Position numbers and translations under genes: made by a program | Assembly: GCA_030340625.1 (NCBI GenBank) | Contig: JAOPHQ010002843.1 | Location: forward strand, 476,001-540,000 | Direction of reading: 5' to 3' | Length of the DNA stretch: 64,000 nt | Origin: Merluccius polli | Lineage: Eukaryota; Chordata; Actinopteri; Gadiformes; Merlucciidae | Part shown: one piece after another, positions 11,501-23,196 of the stretch | How the letters are laid out: the number at the start of each line of letters is the position of its first letter | Position numbering within the stretch: position 1 is the stretch's first letter | Notes under the pieces: generated by a model | What the model saw: the letters and a program-made list of their open reading frames with translations, nothing else | The model's database searches: none | What the model was told of the DNA's origin: nothing

Positions 11501-14500
11501 GTGATCAGTTGACAGCTCCGCCCCTCTCTTCGCCCGAGTGTCCAAGACATGCGGCCGCAAGTCCGACGACACGACTACAAAGTCCAGTGTTTCCCACAGG
11601 ATTTTGTGAGACTATGGTGGGTGGATCTCGGACCCTCTAGGGGGGCCCGGGGGCATGCTCCCCCGGAAGATATTTTTTTACATTTTAAAGTTAAATGCAT
11701 CAATCTGGTGCACTTTGAAAGCAAAATTAAGAGGCTAGATATATGAAGACCTGTGTGCTCTTGTGAACAATTTAATCATAAACACATTGGTTGTATAGAT
11801 ACGAATGGTGAAAACACAAAATCAACTAGAGCATACATCTGAGCCATCAAAGAAATTAAGCAAACGTGGTTAACTGTGTTGAACTAGTTTATTTTTTAGA
11901 AAAGCCAAGATATATGCCCTGATCAACATAATTGTCAAGCGGGATCCAGGGGTATGCTCCCCTGGAAGACAATTTGGATTAGGTTCTGCTGAATTTTGTG
12001 GAAATAAATTGACAATATTCAGGCATGAGATGAACAAACCAAATATAAGCCTATATTACAGTAGCATCTTTGTGTAGAGCAGCAGAGCTCTTGGGACCCT
12101 GGGCCTGGTCAGTAATCCATCCCTGCTAATACATTTCATCATGTAAATATGAGCACTCCTTCCAGGTGATGTGACCTATTGGCTCAAAATCAGTGCAGGA
12201 TCATACTTGTTTTGTGAGACACAACTCTTACTTTCTTTTTGTTTCTTCTTTTTTTTTTTAAAATCAAATCTTAACATTCTTCATATTTTTTTAAATAAAC
12301 GTTTAATACATTTAATACCCACGTTTTATTTTGAAAACCGGAAGTTTCCACACGCTGCAGTAAGCTAGCGCTGACTTTCCCAGTTGTCTCAAAGTATTTG
12401 CCATAAAGTCGGCAATAAGGGCGCACTTGAAAATGTTGGAGCGGCTGCTTGACCATGCGAAAACCGAGAGACGGCTGGCTGGACCGCAGTCCGGTGCGTG
12501 TGGATGTGCGGCGCTCCTCCGGCGGAGCGGTTCATGTTAATAGCGGAGTCCGGGAGGGTTCACCTTCACGGCGTAGTTACGAGGGATGTGCGACTATCGT
12601 CTTAAACAATACTAAAGTGTTTTTTAAAGTTAGAAAGGTATTAGACGTTCAAACCGATATTCACGCTCCGAATTACAGAGATCAGACACAGGGATCACCG
12701 GTATGAGTCCCGTGTGTCTAGCGGTGTCTACCTGCCCAGGTGTCTACCTGCCCAGGTGTAGGCCTATTGGTCAGTAGTTCTGCAGCGATGAGTTAAATCA
12801 GGGCTTGTTGCGACCACGGATGTATTTGGTTTGCGATGCTCATGCCTTTTTATTTTAATGTTTTACTTTTCGCTCGACTAATGAAAACGTATTCGACTAA
12901 GCCTCCGTCGATCGACTAAGCCGACTATTAGGGGGCAGCCCTAGTTAACTTACAGCACTTATATGGACCATTAGTTATATTTTCAATTTATTTACAGAGC
13001 AATCCCTGCAAAGTGTTTAGGTAATAACTATAGAAGAGAGGGGCGTGGCATCACGATGGAGTCAGCCATTACGATGCACGATGTCAGACCACGCGAACGC
13101 GAACCTGATTTTTTTTTTTTCACAGACACGTCGGTACGCCGGAATTCCGGCGTGGTGGCGGAACGCTATCAGCCCTGCGTTAGTTACAAGGCTCGCGAAT
13201 CGCGGGGCACTCGTCCGCGACGCCTTGTAAACGTTAAGTTAACTTACGTTGTCAGAGTGTTTGAACTAGTGGATACTGTAAAGTTTGTTAACGTTACTTA
13301 CCTCAAACGATGTGGTGCCCTGACGTCTCGGATGCTGTCAGGTAACGCTATTCCAGTGCGCGCGCGTGTGTATGTATGAGTGTGCGCGCGCCGCGTTCAG
13401 CGGGGAGGGGAGGGGGCGGAGCGGCTGACTGGGAGTGAGAGATGCTTAAGCAGCGGCGCGAAACACAAGTTACAGATCTTAATTGTTATTATGTAAGAAT
13501 TTTTTCGGTTCATTCTGAGACTGTGGCGGGACAAATTAGACCATGGCGGGCCGCCATAGTCTAAGTAATTAATGGGAAACACTGAAGTCGATCATCGAAC
13601 TGTGGCCTAGGGTGTCCTGGTGCCAAGTGCACATATGGACACCCTTATGCTTGAACATGGTGTTCGTTATGGACAATCTGTGACGAGCACAGAAGTCCAA
13701 TAACTGAACACCACTCGGGTTCAGATCGGGGGGGCCGTTCCTCCCAATCACACCCCTCCAGGTCTCACTGTCGCTGCCAACGTGAGCGTTGAAGTCCCCC
13801 AGCAGAACGAGGGAATCCCCAGAGGGAGCACTTTCCAGCACCCCCCTCCAAGGAGTCCAAAAAGGGTGGATACTCTGAACTGCTGTTTGGACCATAGGCA
13901 CAAACAACAGTCAGGATCCGTCCCCCCACCCGAAGGTGGAGGGAGGCTACCCTCTCGTCTACCGGGGTAAACTCCAACATACAGGCACCAAGCCGGGGGG
14001 GCAATAAGTATTGCCACCCCTGCCCGGCGCCTCTCACCAGTGGCAACTCCAGAGTGGAAGAGAGTCCAACCCCTCTCGAGAAGACTGGTTCCAGAGCCCT
14101 TGCTATGCGTCGAGGTGAGGCCGACTATATCTTGCCGGAACATCTCAACCTCGCGCACCAGCTCAGGCTCCTTCCCCACCAGAGAGGTGACGTTCCACGT
14201 CCCTAGAGCTAGCTTCTGCAGCCGAGGATCGGACCGCCGAGGATCGGACCGCCAAGGTCCCCCGCCTTCGGCCGCCGCCCAGCTCGCATTGCACCTGACC
14301 CCTTTGGCCCCTCCTGCTGGTGGTGAGCCGACGGGAAGGGGGTCCCACGTCATCGTTTTGGGATTTGACGGCCGGGCCACTAGGCGCTCGCCCCCGAGCC
14401 CCACCCCCAGGCCTGGCTCCAGGGGGGGGGCCCCGGTGACCCACGTCCGGGCGAGGGACACGCAAGACCAATTATTTTACTCATCATAAGGGGTCTTCTG

Positions 14501-15990
14501 AGCTACCCTTTGTCTGGCCCCTCCCCCCGGACCTGTTTGCCATGGGTGACCCTACCAGGGGCATAAAAGCCCCCGACAACGGAGCTCCTGGGGGTCACTG
14601 GGACACGCAAACCCCTCCACCACGGTAAGGTAGTAGCTCAGGGAGGGGCTATATATTACGTTCTCTCCATCCCGCTGAAACAAGGCTCCTATTGAGATTC
14701 TCAGACTAAAATGTGACATAATATGAATCAGGACTATGGGCCTCCTTTGACTCTTAATTGGATTTACATAATACAGTGAATATCAATTGACGAATGCCAC
14801 TAGTTCTCTGCATCTTACCTTTCAGTGGTGAGAGGAGTTCCATCCACCCACTTCCACACTCCTTCATCGCCCAGCTTCAGACCCATCCAAGCCTTGTTGT
14901 TCAATGCCAATTTTGAAACAAATACCTTGTTTTGCAAAAATGTACATTGATCAAATGAAAGGAATCATTCATAAGCAGGGGCCATTGTGGGGAGGAAGGT
15001 CACAATATCATGTTGAATATTTAGTGGAAGGACAGCTCACCTGCTCCTCTCTGGTTGTTACTGTGACTAGGTGTGCTTTTTTACCCTCACAATATTCTTG
15101 GCTTTCCTTCCAGTTCTTTTTTTTTCGTAAAAAAAAGTAACAACTGGAGTGAAGTCTTGTCCAGGACTTAGGAGTACAACCCATTTGCTCTGACAATACT
15201 AAAACACACATTAAGAGACAATAATGAATGTAATTCCCTGGATGCAGGGCAATGTACATGCACACACACATGCACACACACACACACATGCTGTCACTAT
15301 GCTGTTTCACTCACCACATAGTTTGTTGGTTAGGTTGACATTGTCGGCCATGAGCTGCTTTCTTTCAATGTTCCACTTGATCATTTCTTCTTTGACTGGA
15401 CATAGTGGGTGGGAGTCAATCAACAACTTAATTTGCCAACTCATCAAACAAGAATAGATAGTAGACTTATCGTCTACTATCTGTGTCCTGGTACATAAGG
15501 AGCAGACCCGTTAGTGTTTTGAGTGACACCTGTTTGTCCTATGATGACGCCTCTGTGAAAAGGGTCTATTGTGAGCATCAAAAGATAAGAGCTTATACAG
15601 TATAAGATTCAAGATATTTTATTTGCCAAACACAACATAGTGCAGTGGAATTATTTTAATAGGAATAAGACAATCTTCTAGGATTCAGAGTGTGAATCTA
15701 CTCACATGCGATTCCCAGGCCTGTGATGCCGATAAGGAGGAGGAACACGAGGAGCCCAAGTAGCACGGCTCGGGCCCCACAGGCCTTCTTCTCCTCTGAA
15801 GCTTCAGCCACTTCTTAAAGAGTAAATATGAGAGTAAGAACAGCATAACTGCCCAGTTTGCGACTGCAGTATCAAGCTCGTCCTAGAGGGAACATGGATC
15901 ATTGCAACAATGTAAAATATATATGTAGAGTATATCAATTTCTAAAAATGTCTATTAGGACTACTACTACTACTGCTGCTGCTATTATTA

Positions 15991-16044
<54 letters not shown>

Positions 16045-16574
16045 ATAATAATAATAATAATAATAATAATGACAATTACATGATTAATGATTCTGATCAT
16101 TGTTACAATTCTGATTATTGTGATGGAAAAATGTGTGCTTTACCATTGATATACAGTGACAGTCCTGTCCAGTAAAACATAGACTGTGTTTGTGTTTTAC
16201 ATTTTAATGTTTTCATTCTGCCAGGAAAGCTTGTGCTTGAAATATATATTGACTAATTTTACCATATTTTCTGGGAAAGAGCAATTAAGAGATTCTCACA
16301 CAGATGTGTATGTGTAAATATGTCTGTATCAGAATATTTGAACATTTAATACTCAATTTTATTATCATATTAAATACTATAATGTATCGTATTGTAATCT
16401 TGTTGCCATACCTGCATATTCATTGTCCACATCACCACCTGTATTATCACCTTCCCTCCAGGGATTGTCGTAAACAAACAGACTTTCCGCACTGACGTAA
16501 ATATCCAAAATCCTCTCCTTCCTTTTCTCAAAATGCACACTCTTGCTTGTTTCAGCGGCCACATTCTCAGACAT
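8518..16574 (-). CDS. type II membrane C-type-lectin-like receptor (six exons)
   Basis: The coding exons, read on the minus strand, are 16574-16412, 15813-15706, 15395-15315, 15189-15041, 14925-14819 and 8662-8518. All have GT-AG borders and compatible phases, and together they give 250 aa. Order: cytoplasmic tail with several tyrosines (residues 1-54); a single transmembrane helix ARAVLLGLLVFLLLIGITGL from about 69; a short neck; then a C-type lectin-like domain from Cys122. Hallmarks are GCTPKSW, WKESQEYC, AWMGLKL (WIGL position), VWKWVDGTPL and the terminal WICE. The long-form domain usually binds glycans or protein ligands at the cell surface. Here the EPN/QPD and WND calcium motifs are not seen (FWSNRQHSD lies where they are expected), so Ca2+-dependent sugar binding is doubtful. 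The family resembles teleost CD209/NK-receptor-like lectins. An upstream in-frame ATG at 16592 would add six residues. The last intron (about 6.2 kb) is enlarged by a Rex3 LINE. Confidence 0.86.
9133..9152. repeat. poly-C tract (20 C)
   Basis: An uninterrupted run of 20 C, followed by a short CA-rich stretch. It lies in the last intron of the lectin gene, just upstream of a 3'-tail-like sequence (agcacttt...ctatataaatg, about 9180-9215) typical of fish LINE/SINE tails. Confidence 0.9.
9307..10428 (-). pseudogene. Rex3 reverse transcriptase, C-terminal part
   Basis: The open frame carries reverse-transcriptase motifs GLRQGCPLSPILF and LLFADDVVLMAS (the F/YxDD catalytic box), followed by the conserved tail RSQMRWLGHLVRMPPGRLPG. 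The reading continues upstream in other frames (about 10432-11572), including GVDEVRPEFLKALD and VVPLFKKGDRRVCSNYRGI, so at least two frameshifts separate it from the N-terminal half. It would copy element RNA at the target site if intact. Confidence 0.88.
10432..11574 (-). pseudogene. Rex3 middle region (endonuclease end to RT fingers), frameshifted
   Basis: Overlapping frames carry SSDLRPHVLDTRAKRGAELS and TDHHLVVSW (end of the APE-type endonuclease, with the catalytic His region), then a linker and the first RT motifs. The 5' continuation is found only on the far side of the 2-kb insertion (13590 onward), showing that this was one coding region before insertion. Confidence 0.85.
11585..13584. 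mobile_element. hAT-like DNA transposon (2,000 bp) inserted in Rex3, 5-bp target duplication
   Basis: The ends are CAGTGTTTCCC (11585) and GGGAAACACTG (13584), a perfect 11-bp inverted repeat. AAGTC flanks both sides (11580-11584 and 13585-13589). Across the junction the Rex3 endonuclease reads MIDF on one side and DFVVVSSDLR on the other, so the insertion point is fixed to the base. A 5-bp duplication suggests the hAT5 group. No transposase frame is seen, so it is non-autonomous. Two hairpin-forming segments (gggggcatgctccccc near 11650 and ggggtatgctcccc near 11950) lie near the left end. Confidence 0.88.
13590..14461 (-). pseudogene. Rex3 APE-type endonuclease, N-terminal part
   Basis: Frames on the minus strand carry LALGTWNVTSLVGKEPELV (N-terminal Asn motif of exonuclease/endonuclease/phosphatase enzymes), GVAILIAP, TVVCAYGPNS and LVLLGDFNAHVGSD (catalytic Asp/Asn). 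The frame changes near 13760-13800 and 14040. The enzyme would nick target DNA to prime reverse transcription. The 5' leader (about 14470-14650) has the usual Rex3 GC-rich, non-coding start. Confidence 0.86.
15959..16072. repeat. (ACT)n then (AAT)n microsatellite
   Basis: A run of ACT/GCT/ATT triplets merges into about 27 bp of AAT. It lies in the first intron of the lectin gene. The threonine/asparagine frame through it is an artefact of the repeat. Confidence 0.92.
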
Positions 16575-16592
16575 GAACATTATGCACTTCAA

Positions 16593-18331
16593 CCTTTCCT
16601 TTTAAATTCACTCACAAACAGCGGAGACTAACTTTAGATTCTTACAAGGTCTTTCTTTTTTGTTTTCAAATAATTAGATTTTACTTAACAGTAGTTGTTC
16701 TCTACTTAACTGAAAATATGTTGCAGTCAAAATAAATTGCAATATATGGTATTCTTTTTTTTATGTGGCTCTAAATTGTAGGGGTAGAGGAAGTGAACAG
16801 CCTGAAGTGAACTTTCGTGATACGGGAAGTGAAGAGAATAGGGAACTCCAAACAAATGGGTTTGATTGTCTAGTTCTCTTAATATATGTATCTCTACCTG
16901 GAGGCATGTGTTAAATGATTGATCTTTTTCAATACATGTTTATTATTTATTGGAGTCCTTATTCATAACTCTGGTGGGCCCTCATGGGCCCCTGTTGGGG
17001 AAACTCCTTAAAACTGGAAAAAGCAAGTGGGAGAAGCAATTGAGATGGGGCACATTTAGCCTGGGCCCTGCCTCGACATATAATGGCGTTCTTGTCATTA
17101 GCCTCTTAATTTCTTTTGACAATCCCCAGAGCTTAAAGAAGACACTGCCAAGACATTGGTGGCACATTCTCTACAATGACCCCACTCCACTGCACAGTGT
17201 ACCTTGTTCCCTGCCGGCACGCTCAGTTTTTGGTGCCTCCTTTCCTATGGGATGGGTTAAATGGGTACGCCAACTAACCAGGCCAGTTTTTCTGGGTCTG
17301 CCTGAAACTCCATTTACTTTTGTGATTTGATCAAATGCTGAAAGTGATAAGTATATGGGACTGAAAGTTTAGGTTTGCACCCATGATAAGACTAAGATTT
17401 GTAACTAGATTTTTGGTCTTTGGTGATAAAAGCAGGCACAGAGATTTTCTGTTCAAGTTTGAAGACATCACGTATCTATATTTGTATAGATATAGACACA
17501 TACAGCTATAACTATATACAGCTAGCTACAAAGTATCTATTGGGCCCCAAGTGCCCAAGGGTTATAGAGATATAAGCATAGATTTAATAGGCCCAATAGT
17601 CCGGCAGATTAAGTCCATATTTTAGGACAATCGTTCACTTTGCGATACAAGCACCAAATTCGGCATGAATAATGCCTAGACCCTACTTAGTGAGAAAAGC
17701 CTGTTAGCCACCTGAAAATCCAACATGGCGGCCATTTTTCAAGATGGCTGCCACATCAAATATACCAAAATCCTTTTTATTGTACAATGGTAATGGCTGG
17801 ACATTTTTAAGTTATCTAGGCATCAACTTGTATGTATTTTGAGTAGACAAATCCAATGGTGCAAATAAAAATATACTTCAAGTCTAGTTTTCAAGATGGC
17901 GGCCATTTTTCGACTCAAATTCACAGTTTTCTGTCTAATTTTATCACACATGAAGTTTCAATTTTACAAATTATCTAAAAATCTTTTGATCCACATTAAA
18001 ATGTTGTCATCAATCTCAAATTGTTGAAAAATGTCTTTGTAAGAGAGTGATGTCAAAGCACAACCAGGGCACACTAGTGGCATCATTGCTGTGAGACTCA
18101 GCATGGGGTTCAGTGCCAGCTAAGTAGAGTACTTACCGTAGTTGTAGTCTACTAATTGTAGTACTCACTTCAGTTCAATTATAGCAAGTATAGCTTAGTG
18201 TCCCAAATGCTATCTAATTAGCCCTTTATATGCACCAACTAGTAGATTAGTTAGTTGTAGTATAGTTAGATAGCCGCACCTGAATTGACAGGATGTGCCA
18301 GCGCGGGAAAGCAGAGCCAAGGGTAATGGGT
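16593..18331. other. intergenic region, no gene recognised
   Basis: Upstream flank of the lectin gene. An open frame at 16950-17330 (126 aa) shows no recognisable domain and I do not support it as a gene. Around 17716-17750 and 17885-17912 the phrase aagatggc(g/t)g(c)c attttt recurs; it is a dispersed repeat commonly linked with transposon flanks. Confidence 0.45.
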
Positions 18332-18335
18332 TTAA

Positions 18336-18785
18336 AGGACAATTCCGGCGCAAAACTAACCTAGAGTTTAATTACACATGTGTACCAAGTTTGGAGGTTT
18401 GCCGGGATTTGATTTCATGCTAATCAAATGTGACCACTGTTAGCGCAAACCACTACCCCTTAATGCTAGCTGTCAACGTGACAGTTGTACCTGTCTCTGT
18501 AAACTGTCTGTATATTTACAAAGTTCTCAATGCTTCGGTTTACATGTAGGTGCCCTCATTATGCTATCATTGATGTGTGGGGCTATTTTGAGTCTTGTTA
18601 GTGGTCTAGTAATAGCGATTTCTTTTTACCGCACCCTCTGCCCCGACAACTAGTGTTAGGAGGTCATTTGTGGTTTGCGCTAAAAGTGGTCACATTCGAT
18701 TAGCATGAAAACAAATCCCGGCAAACGTTCGAACTCGGTACACGTGTCATGAAATCCTAGGTTAATATTGCGCAGGAATAGTCCT
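18336..18785. mobile_element. TTAA-target MITE (Kolobok/piggyBac-like), 450 bp
   Basis: The ends AGGACAATTCCGGCGCAA (18336) and its approximate reverse complement (ends 18785) are part of an inverted repeat of roughly 120 bp that includes tttgccgggattt. TTAA flanks both sides (18332-18335 and 18786-18789), the target duplication of Kolobok and piggyBac elements. There is no coding capacity. It lies just upstream of the CXC/PIN-like pseudogene. Confidence 0.85.
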
Positions 18786-19470
18786 TTAATTACCTGAATG
18801 GTGTACAGATCCAACGGGACTTAAATGGCACTGGATGAACGATCGGGCTAGGTGTAGGGCACTTGATGTATGAACCTAGTTGTATCCCATATCTGAATGT
18901 GCTTTTGTATTTTGTATGGTTAGGTGGTAAAAGGATAGTCCCTCGGCCTCAACTATTACACATAATGGCTGCTTCTAATCCACTGAGTTCTGCATCTCAA
19001 ATTGACTGGAGAAAGTGTTGTCTTTGTCAGACAGATATAAAGGAAGAGTTGAAATCTCCTCCAACTCATTATTCATGTAGTCCTGAGAGCAATGGTTATT
19101 CAATGATTACCACTGTTTCAAGCAATCCACCAGTTGCCAATCAGGTTAGACATGTCCCGGTTGGACGATGGAGGGGGCATTGAGGAAACACTGAGAAGGA
19201 ACAGTGCAAAATATCACCAAAGCTGTCGTCTGATGTTCAATAATAGCAAGCTTGAGCGTGCAAGAAAAAGGGCAGCTTCCATCCAGATTGACCCTGGTGA
19301 GGGGCGCTCAAAAATGCGCAGGACTGTGCTTCAAGTGCAGAAGTGTTTCTTGTGTGAGATGATGGAACCCATGTCCGAACTACGACAGGCAATGACCATG
19401 CAACTGAATGACAGGGTCAACAAATGTGCCTGTAACCTTAATGATGGTAAACTCCTGGCTATATTGAGTA

Positions 19471-20331
19471 GTGGAGATGTTGTGGCCCAGGAGTTGAAGT
19501 ACCATTGCTCCTGTTTAGCAGCCCTATACAATAGAGAGAGGGCATATCAGTTAGCAAAGAACAAAGACACAAATGGTATAATCTAGAAAAGGAAGCACTC
19601 CCACTTGTCTTCTCAGAGCTACTTACTTATGTAACTGAGACCAGAAACAACAGTGAAGAGCCTGTCGTATTTCGACTCACTGAATTGGTTAGCCTGTACA
19701 AGCAGAAGCTTCAACAATTCGTGACAGACATCCCAGATGTAAACTCAACTAGAGTGAAAGACCGCCTTTTGGCAGAGATCCCTGGGCTTGAAGCATACAA
19801 GAAAGGAAGAGATGTTCTTCTGGCTTTTAAAAAAGATGTTGGCCCGGTCTTGTCTGAAACATCAAACTACTCTGATGCTCTTGTTCTTGCCGCAGCTGCT
19901 AAAATATTACGCAGGCAAATGGTTGAAGTGGAGATGTTGTGGCCCAGGAGTTGAAGTACCATTGCTCCTGTTTAGCAGCCCTATACAATAGAGAGAGGGC
20001 ATATCAGTTAGCAAAGAACAAAGACACCAATGGTGTGAATCTAGAAAAGGAAGCACTCCCACTTGTCTTCTCAGAGCTACTTACTTATGCAACTGAGACC
20101 AGAAACAACAGTGAAGAGCCTGTCGTATTTTGACTCACTGAATTGGTTAGCCTGCACAAGCAGAGGCTTCAACAATTCGTGACAGACATCCCAGATGTAA
20201 ACTCAACTAGACTGAAAGACCGCCTTTTGGCAGAGATCCCTGGGCTTGAAGCATACAAGAAAGGAAGAGATGTTCTTCTGGCTTTTAAAAAAGATGTTGG
20301 CCTGCTAAAATATTACGCAGGCAAATGGTTG
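19471..20331 (+). repeat. 457-bp tandem duplication inside the pseudogene
   Basis: Copy 1 (19471-19927) and copy 2 (19928 to about 20331) both start at gtggagatgttgtggccc and are almost identical. Copy 2 lacks about 50 bp (after gatgttggcc). Copy 1 has lost bases at aatggtataatctag, which shifts the frame. Copy 2 has a TGA where copy 1 has CGA (gtatttTGActc). The copies therefore decayed separately after the duplication. Confidence 0.9.
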
Positions 20332-23196
20332 ACCATACATGTAGGTTTGAAGGAATTGTCCATGAAAGTTCTATCACTGACTCCAGCTTTGCTTCAGTTT
20401 GTCTGTATGATTGAGCATGGGGCTGACATAAAATCTCAGCTGAGGTTTGGAGCAACTAGGACTGACCTTGCAATGGCTCAGCTTCTTCAATATAATTGCT
20501 TTCCAAATTTCAAAGAAGGTGCCGCAACTCAAAGGCATTCAAAAGATCGCGAAACTCCATTTCCTGTCTATATAAGGATGTCCTTATATGCTAAGACAAG
20601 AAAAGAAAACCTTGTAGAGATGCTTCATGACCATGGTCTCAGCATCACGTATGACCGAGTACTTGACATTTCAGCACAGTTGGGAGATGCAATTGTGAAT
20701 AGATACCTTGAACAAGGGGTGGTTTGTCCCCCCATTCTGAGAAAAGGCCTCTTTTCCACAGCTGCAATGGATAACATTGACCATAACCCATCATCAACAA
20801 CTGCAACTACTTCATTCCATGGTACAAGTATCTCTATCTTTCAGCATCCATCATCAGGAAATCAAGGTGAAGTTCGAGAGCCCATTCAAATTAGGAACAA
20901 CAAGGTTAGGAAAGTTCCAGAACTTCCTGATTCATATACGCATGTCTATCCTTCTTTTTTCACAAAGAAGAATCCCTGTCCTCCCAAGAGCAATGTAACA
21001 CATGATTCTTTGCCAAGTATCATGTTGACAAATGAATATGAATGGCTTGAGCGAGTTAGCCTCAGACAGACACAAGATGATGAGGTTAACATCACCTGGT
21101 CTGGCTACCATGCAGAGAAAAAGAGAGGTTTACAGTTTGAAGTAAGCATTACATCACTTTTGCCGCTGCTTCGGGATGAAGCTCATTCCGTTGCAACAGT
21201 GAAACATTCCATGGACAAAGTCAGAGATGCTATTGCATACCTGAATCCAGATCAGGTCCCTGTCATAACAGCATAACACTTCTTCTTTGCAAACAACAAT
21301 ATCAACTATGCTCGATGGCTTTCCATACACCTAAGAGACATGGTCTCTTTGCATCAAACACATCCTCAGTTGGCCACAGAATTTCAGAAAGGGAACTTTG
21401 TGGTCCACAAGACCTACAAGGAGTTTTCTGGCTTGGCTTTTGACCAAGCCCATGAACAGGCCAATGCAATTATCAAAGGTGATGGTGGTGCCATCGGAAT
21501 AACAGAGAACCCATCTGCCCTAAGACGATGGATGGTATCTGGACCAGAGGTTAGCCATTTGGTTTCTGAATATGAGTCTGCATCTCAGGCCAAAGTCGCC
21601 AGTGAAGATGTCAGACACCATGAGCAGAACTACCAGTCTCAGAAATCCTTCACTGACAAGGTCCAGAAGTTATATGGTGTGATGAAGGACCTGGGTAACT
21701 CTTTTCAGGAGGAGTCCAGAGACCTTCTCACGTTAGACTCAAAAGCCATTGCACATCCTAGTGCTGCAGAGCTTGTTGGAACTCATCTTGAGAAAGGTAG
21801 GGTTGCCTTCAAAGAATTTTTCAATGGTTTGGGTGATGAAGCTTCCTTCTACAAACCAAATTAAAAAGAACAAGACTGACTTTTTTGGCAAAAGTCAGAC
21901 TCAGGTAAAAGTGACAGGAAGAAGCAAGTGCTTAAAGATGACTGCCGCCTCTTCTCACAACTCTTCATATCCTGTCAATCACGTGAATGTGATCTGCTTG
22001 AGTTCTTTAAGCATGAAAACCAGTCTTTCCCTGCAGCATTTAGCGACTCCGGAATGCTCCACGTCGGTCAGAAGTCTAGGCTTGTCAACATTCTGGAAAC
22101 TCTTATTTCCCCTCCAGACAAAGAACCAAAATGTGATGCCATCATAATCGATGGGTCTTCTCTTGTTTATTCATTGTCTCCAAAGGCATCAGTGACATTT
22201 GAAGACTATGCCGTTCAAGATGTTGTTCCAAAGATACAGGCCTACTCATCAAAGTATGCTAGGACAGATATCATATTTGACGTCTACTGCAATTCCCGTC
22301 TGAAGGATGAAACAAGATCAAAACGAGGCAAGGGCGGTAGACGGAGAGTGAATGACAAGACCAAAGTACCACCTAATTGGAAAAGCTTCCTGAGAGACAA
22401 TGACAACAAGACTGAACTTTTTGGGTTTCTAGCTTACTTCATTGTCTCTTTGTGTCCAGACAATGTGGTGATTGTGACCAAAGAAGAAAATGTCCTTTGC
22501 AACAAACCCAACATTCTGGAAGGCTTAAGTCCTTGCAACCATGAAGAGGCTGATACCAGAATCTTCCTGCATTCCCTTCATGCAGTTGAGCAGCATAACA
22601 AGTCTGTGTTGATTAAGGCCTGTGACACAGATATCGTTGCTATTGCAATAAGTGTTTTTGGGACTCTTCAGGATACAGGCTTAGAGGAGCTGTGGATTGA
22701 ATTTGGTCAAGGTCAGTCTGTCAGGTGGTTTTACCAGTTCATGACATGGTGAGGAAACTTGGTCCTGAAAAATCCTGTGCCATGCTTTTTTTCCATGCCT
22801 TCACTGGTTGTGATGTTGTGTCAGCCTTTCGTGGTAGAGGCAAACGGACTGCCTGGCAAACCTGGTAAGTATGTCTTGAAGTGTCTTTTGTCTTTAAGAA
22901 GCTCATTCAATACCCACCAGTATCAGATGATGCAGATCTCAGCATGCTTGAGAGGTTTGTCATAACAATGTACAATACGAACAGCACTACTGATGGAGTT
23001 GATGAAGCAAGGCTTGACCTGTTTGCTCGGAAGCAGAGGTCCTATGATGCCATTCCACCAACAAGGGCATCTCTTGCACAGCACGTCAAGCGTGCAACTT
23101 ATCAAGCTTCCTGTATCTGGGGCCAGGCAACTGTTTGTCAAATGTATATGGAGAGTCCTGCCAACTGGGGTTGGAGGAAAGAAGATGACATTTGGC

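Larger units (their letters stand above)
9282..14651 (-). mobile_element. Rex3 (RTE-clade) non-LTR retrotransposon, near full length, interrupted
   Basis: On the minus strand the element starts near 14651, runs through endonuclease and reverse-transcriptase coding parts, and ends with a short (ATGG)n tail at 9282-9297. TATATTAC occurs on both sides (9274-9281 and 14652-14659), a candidate 8-bp target-site duplication. As I recall them, the Rex3 primers used across fish match at 10189-10209 (exact) and 10634-10653 (one mismatch), about 465 bp apart. Without the 2-kb insertion at 11585-13584 the element is about 3.4 kb, about the size of a complete Rex3. Several frameshifts make it inactive. 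It lies in the last intron of the lectin gene in the same orientation. Confidence 0.92.

Noticed and set aside
10595..11512. 305-aa plus-strand open frame
   Set aside because: It is the antisense shadow of the Rex3 coding region.
14819..14925. Lectin gene initially thought truncated by the Rex3 insertion
   Set aside because: The missing last exon was found at 8518-8662 with the correct phase, acceptor site and WICE end.
15858..16175. Thr/Asn-rich open frame
   Set aside because: Produced by the ACT/AAT microsatellite in a lectin intron.
16950..17330. 126-aa open frame on the plus strand
   Set aside because: No recognisable domain, no supporting context, and composition unlike the nearby genes.
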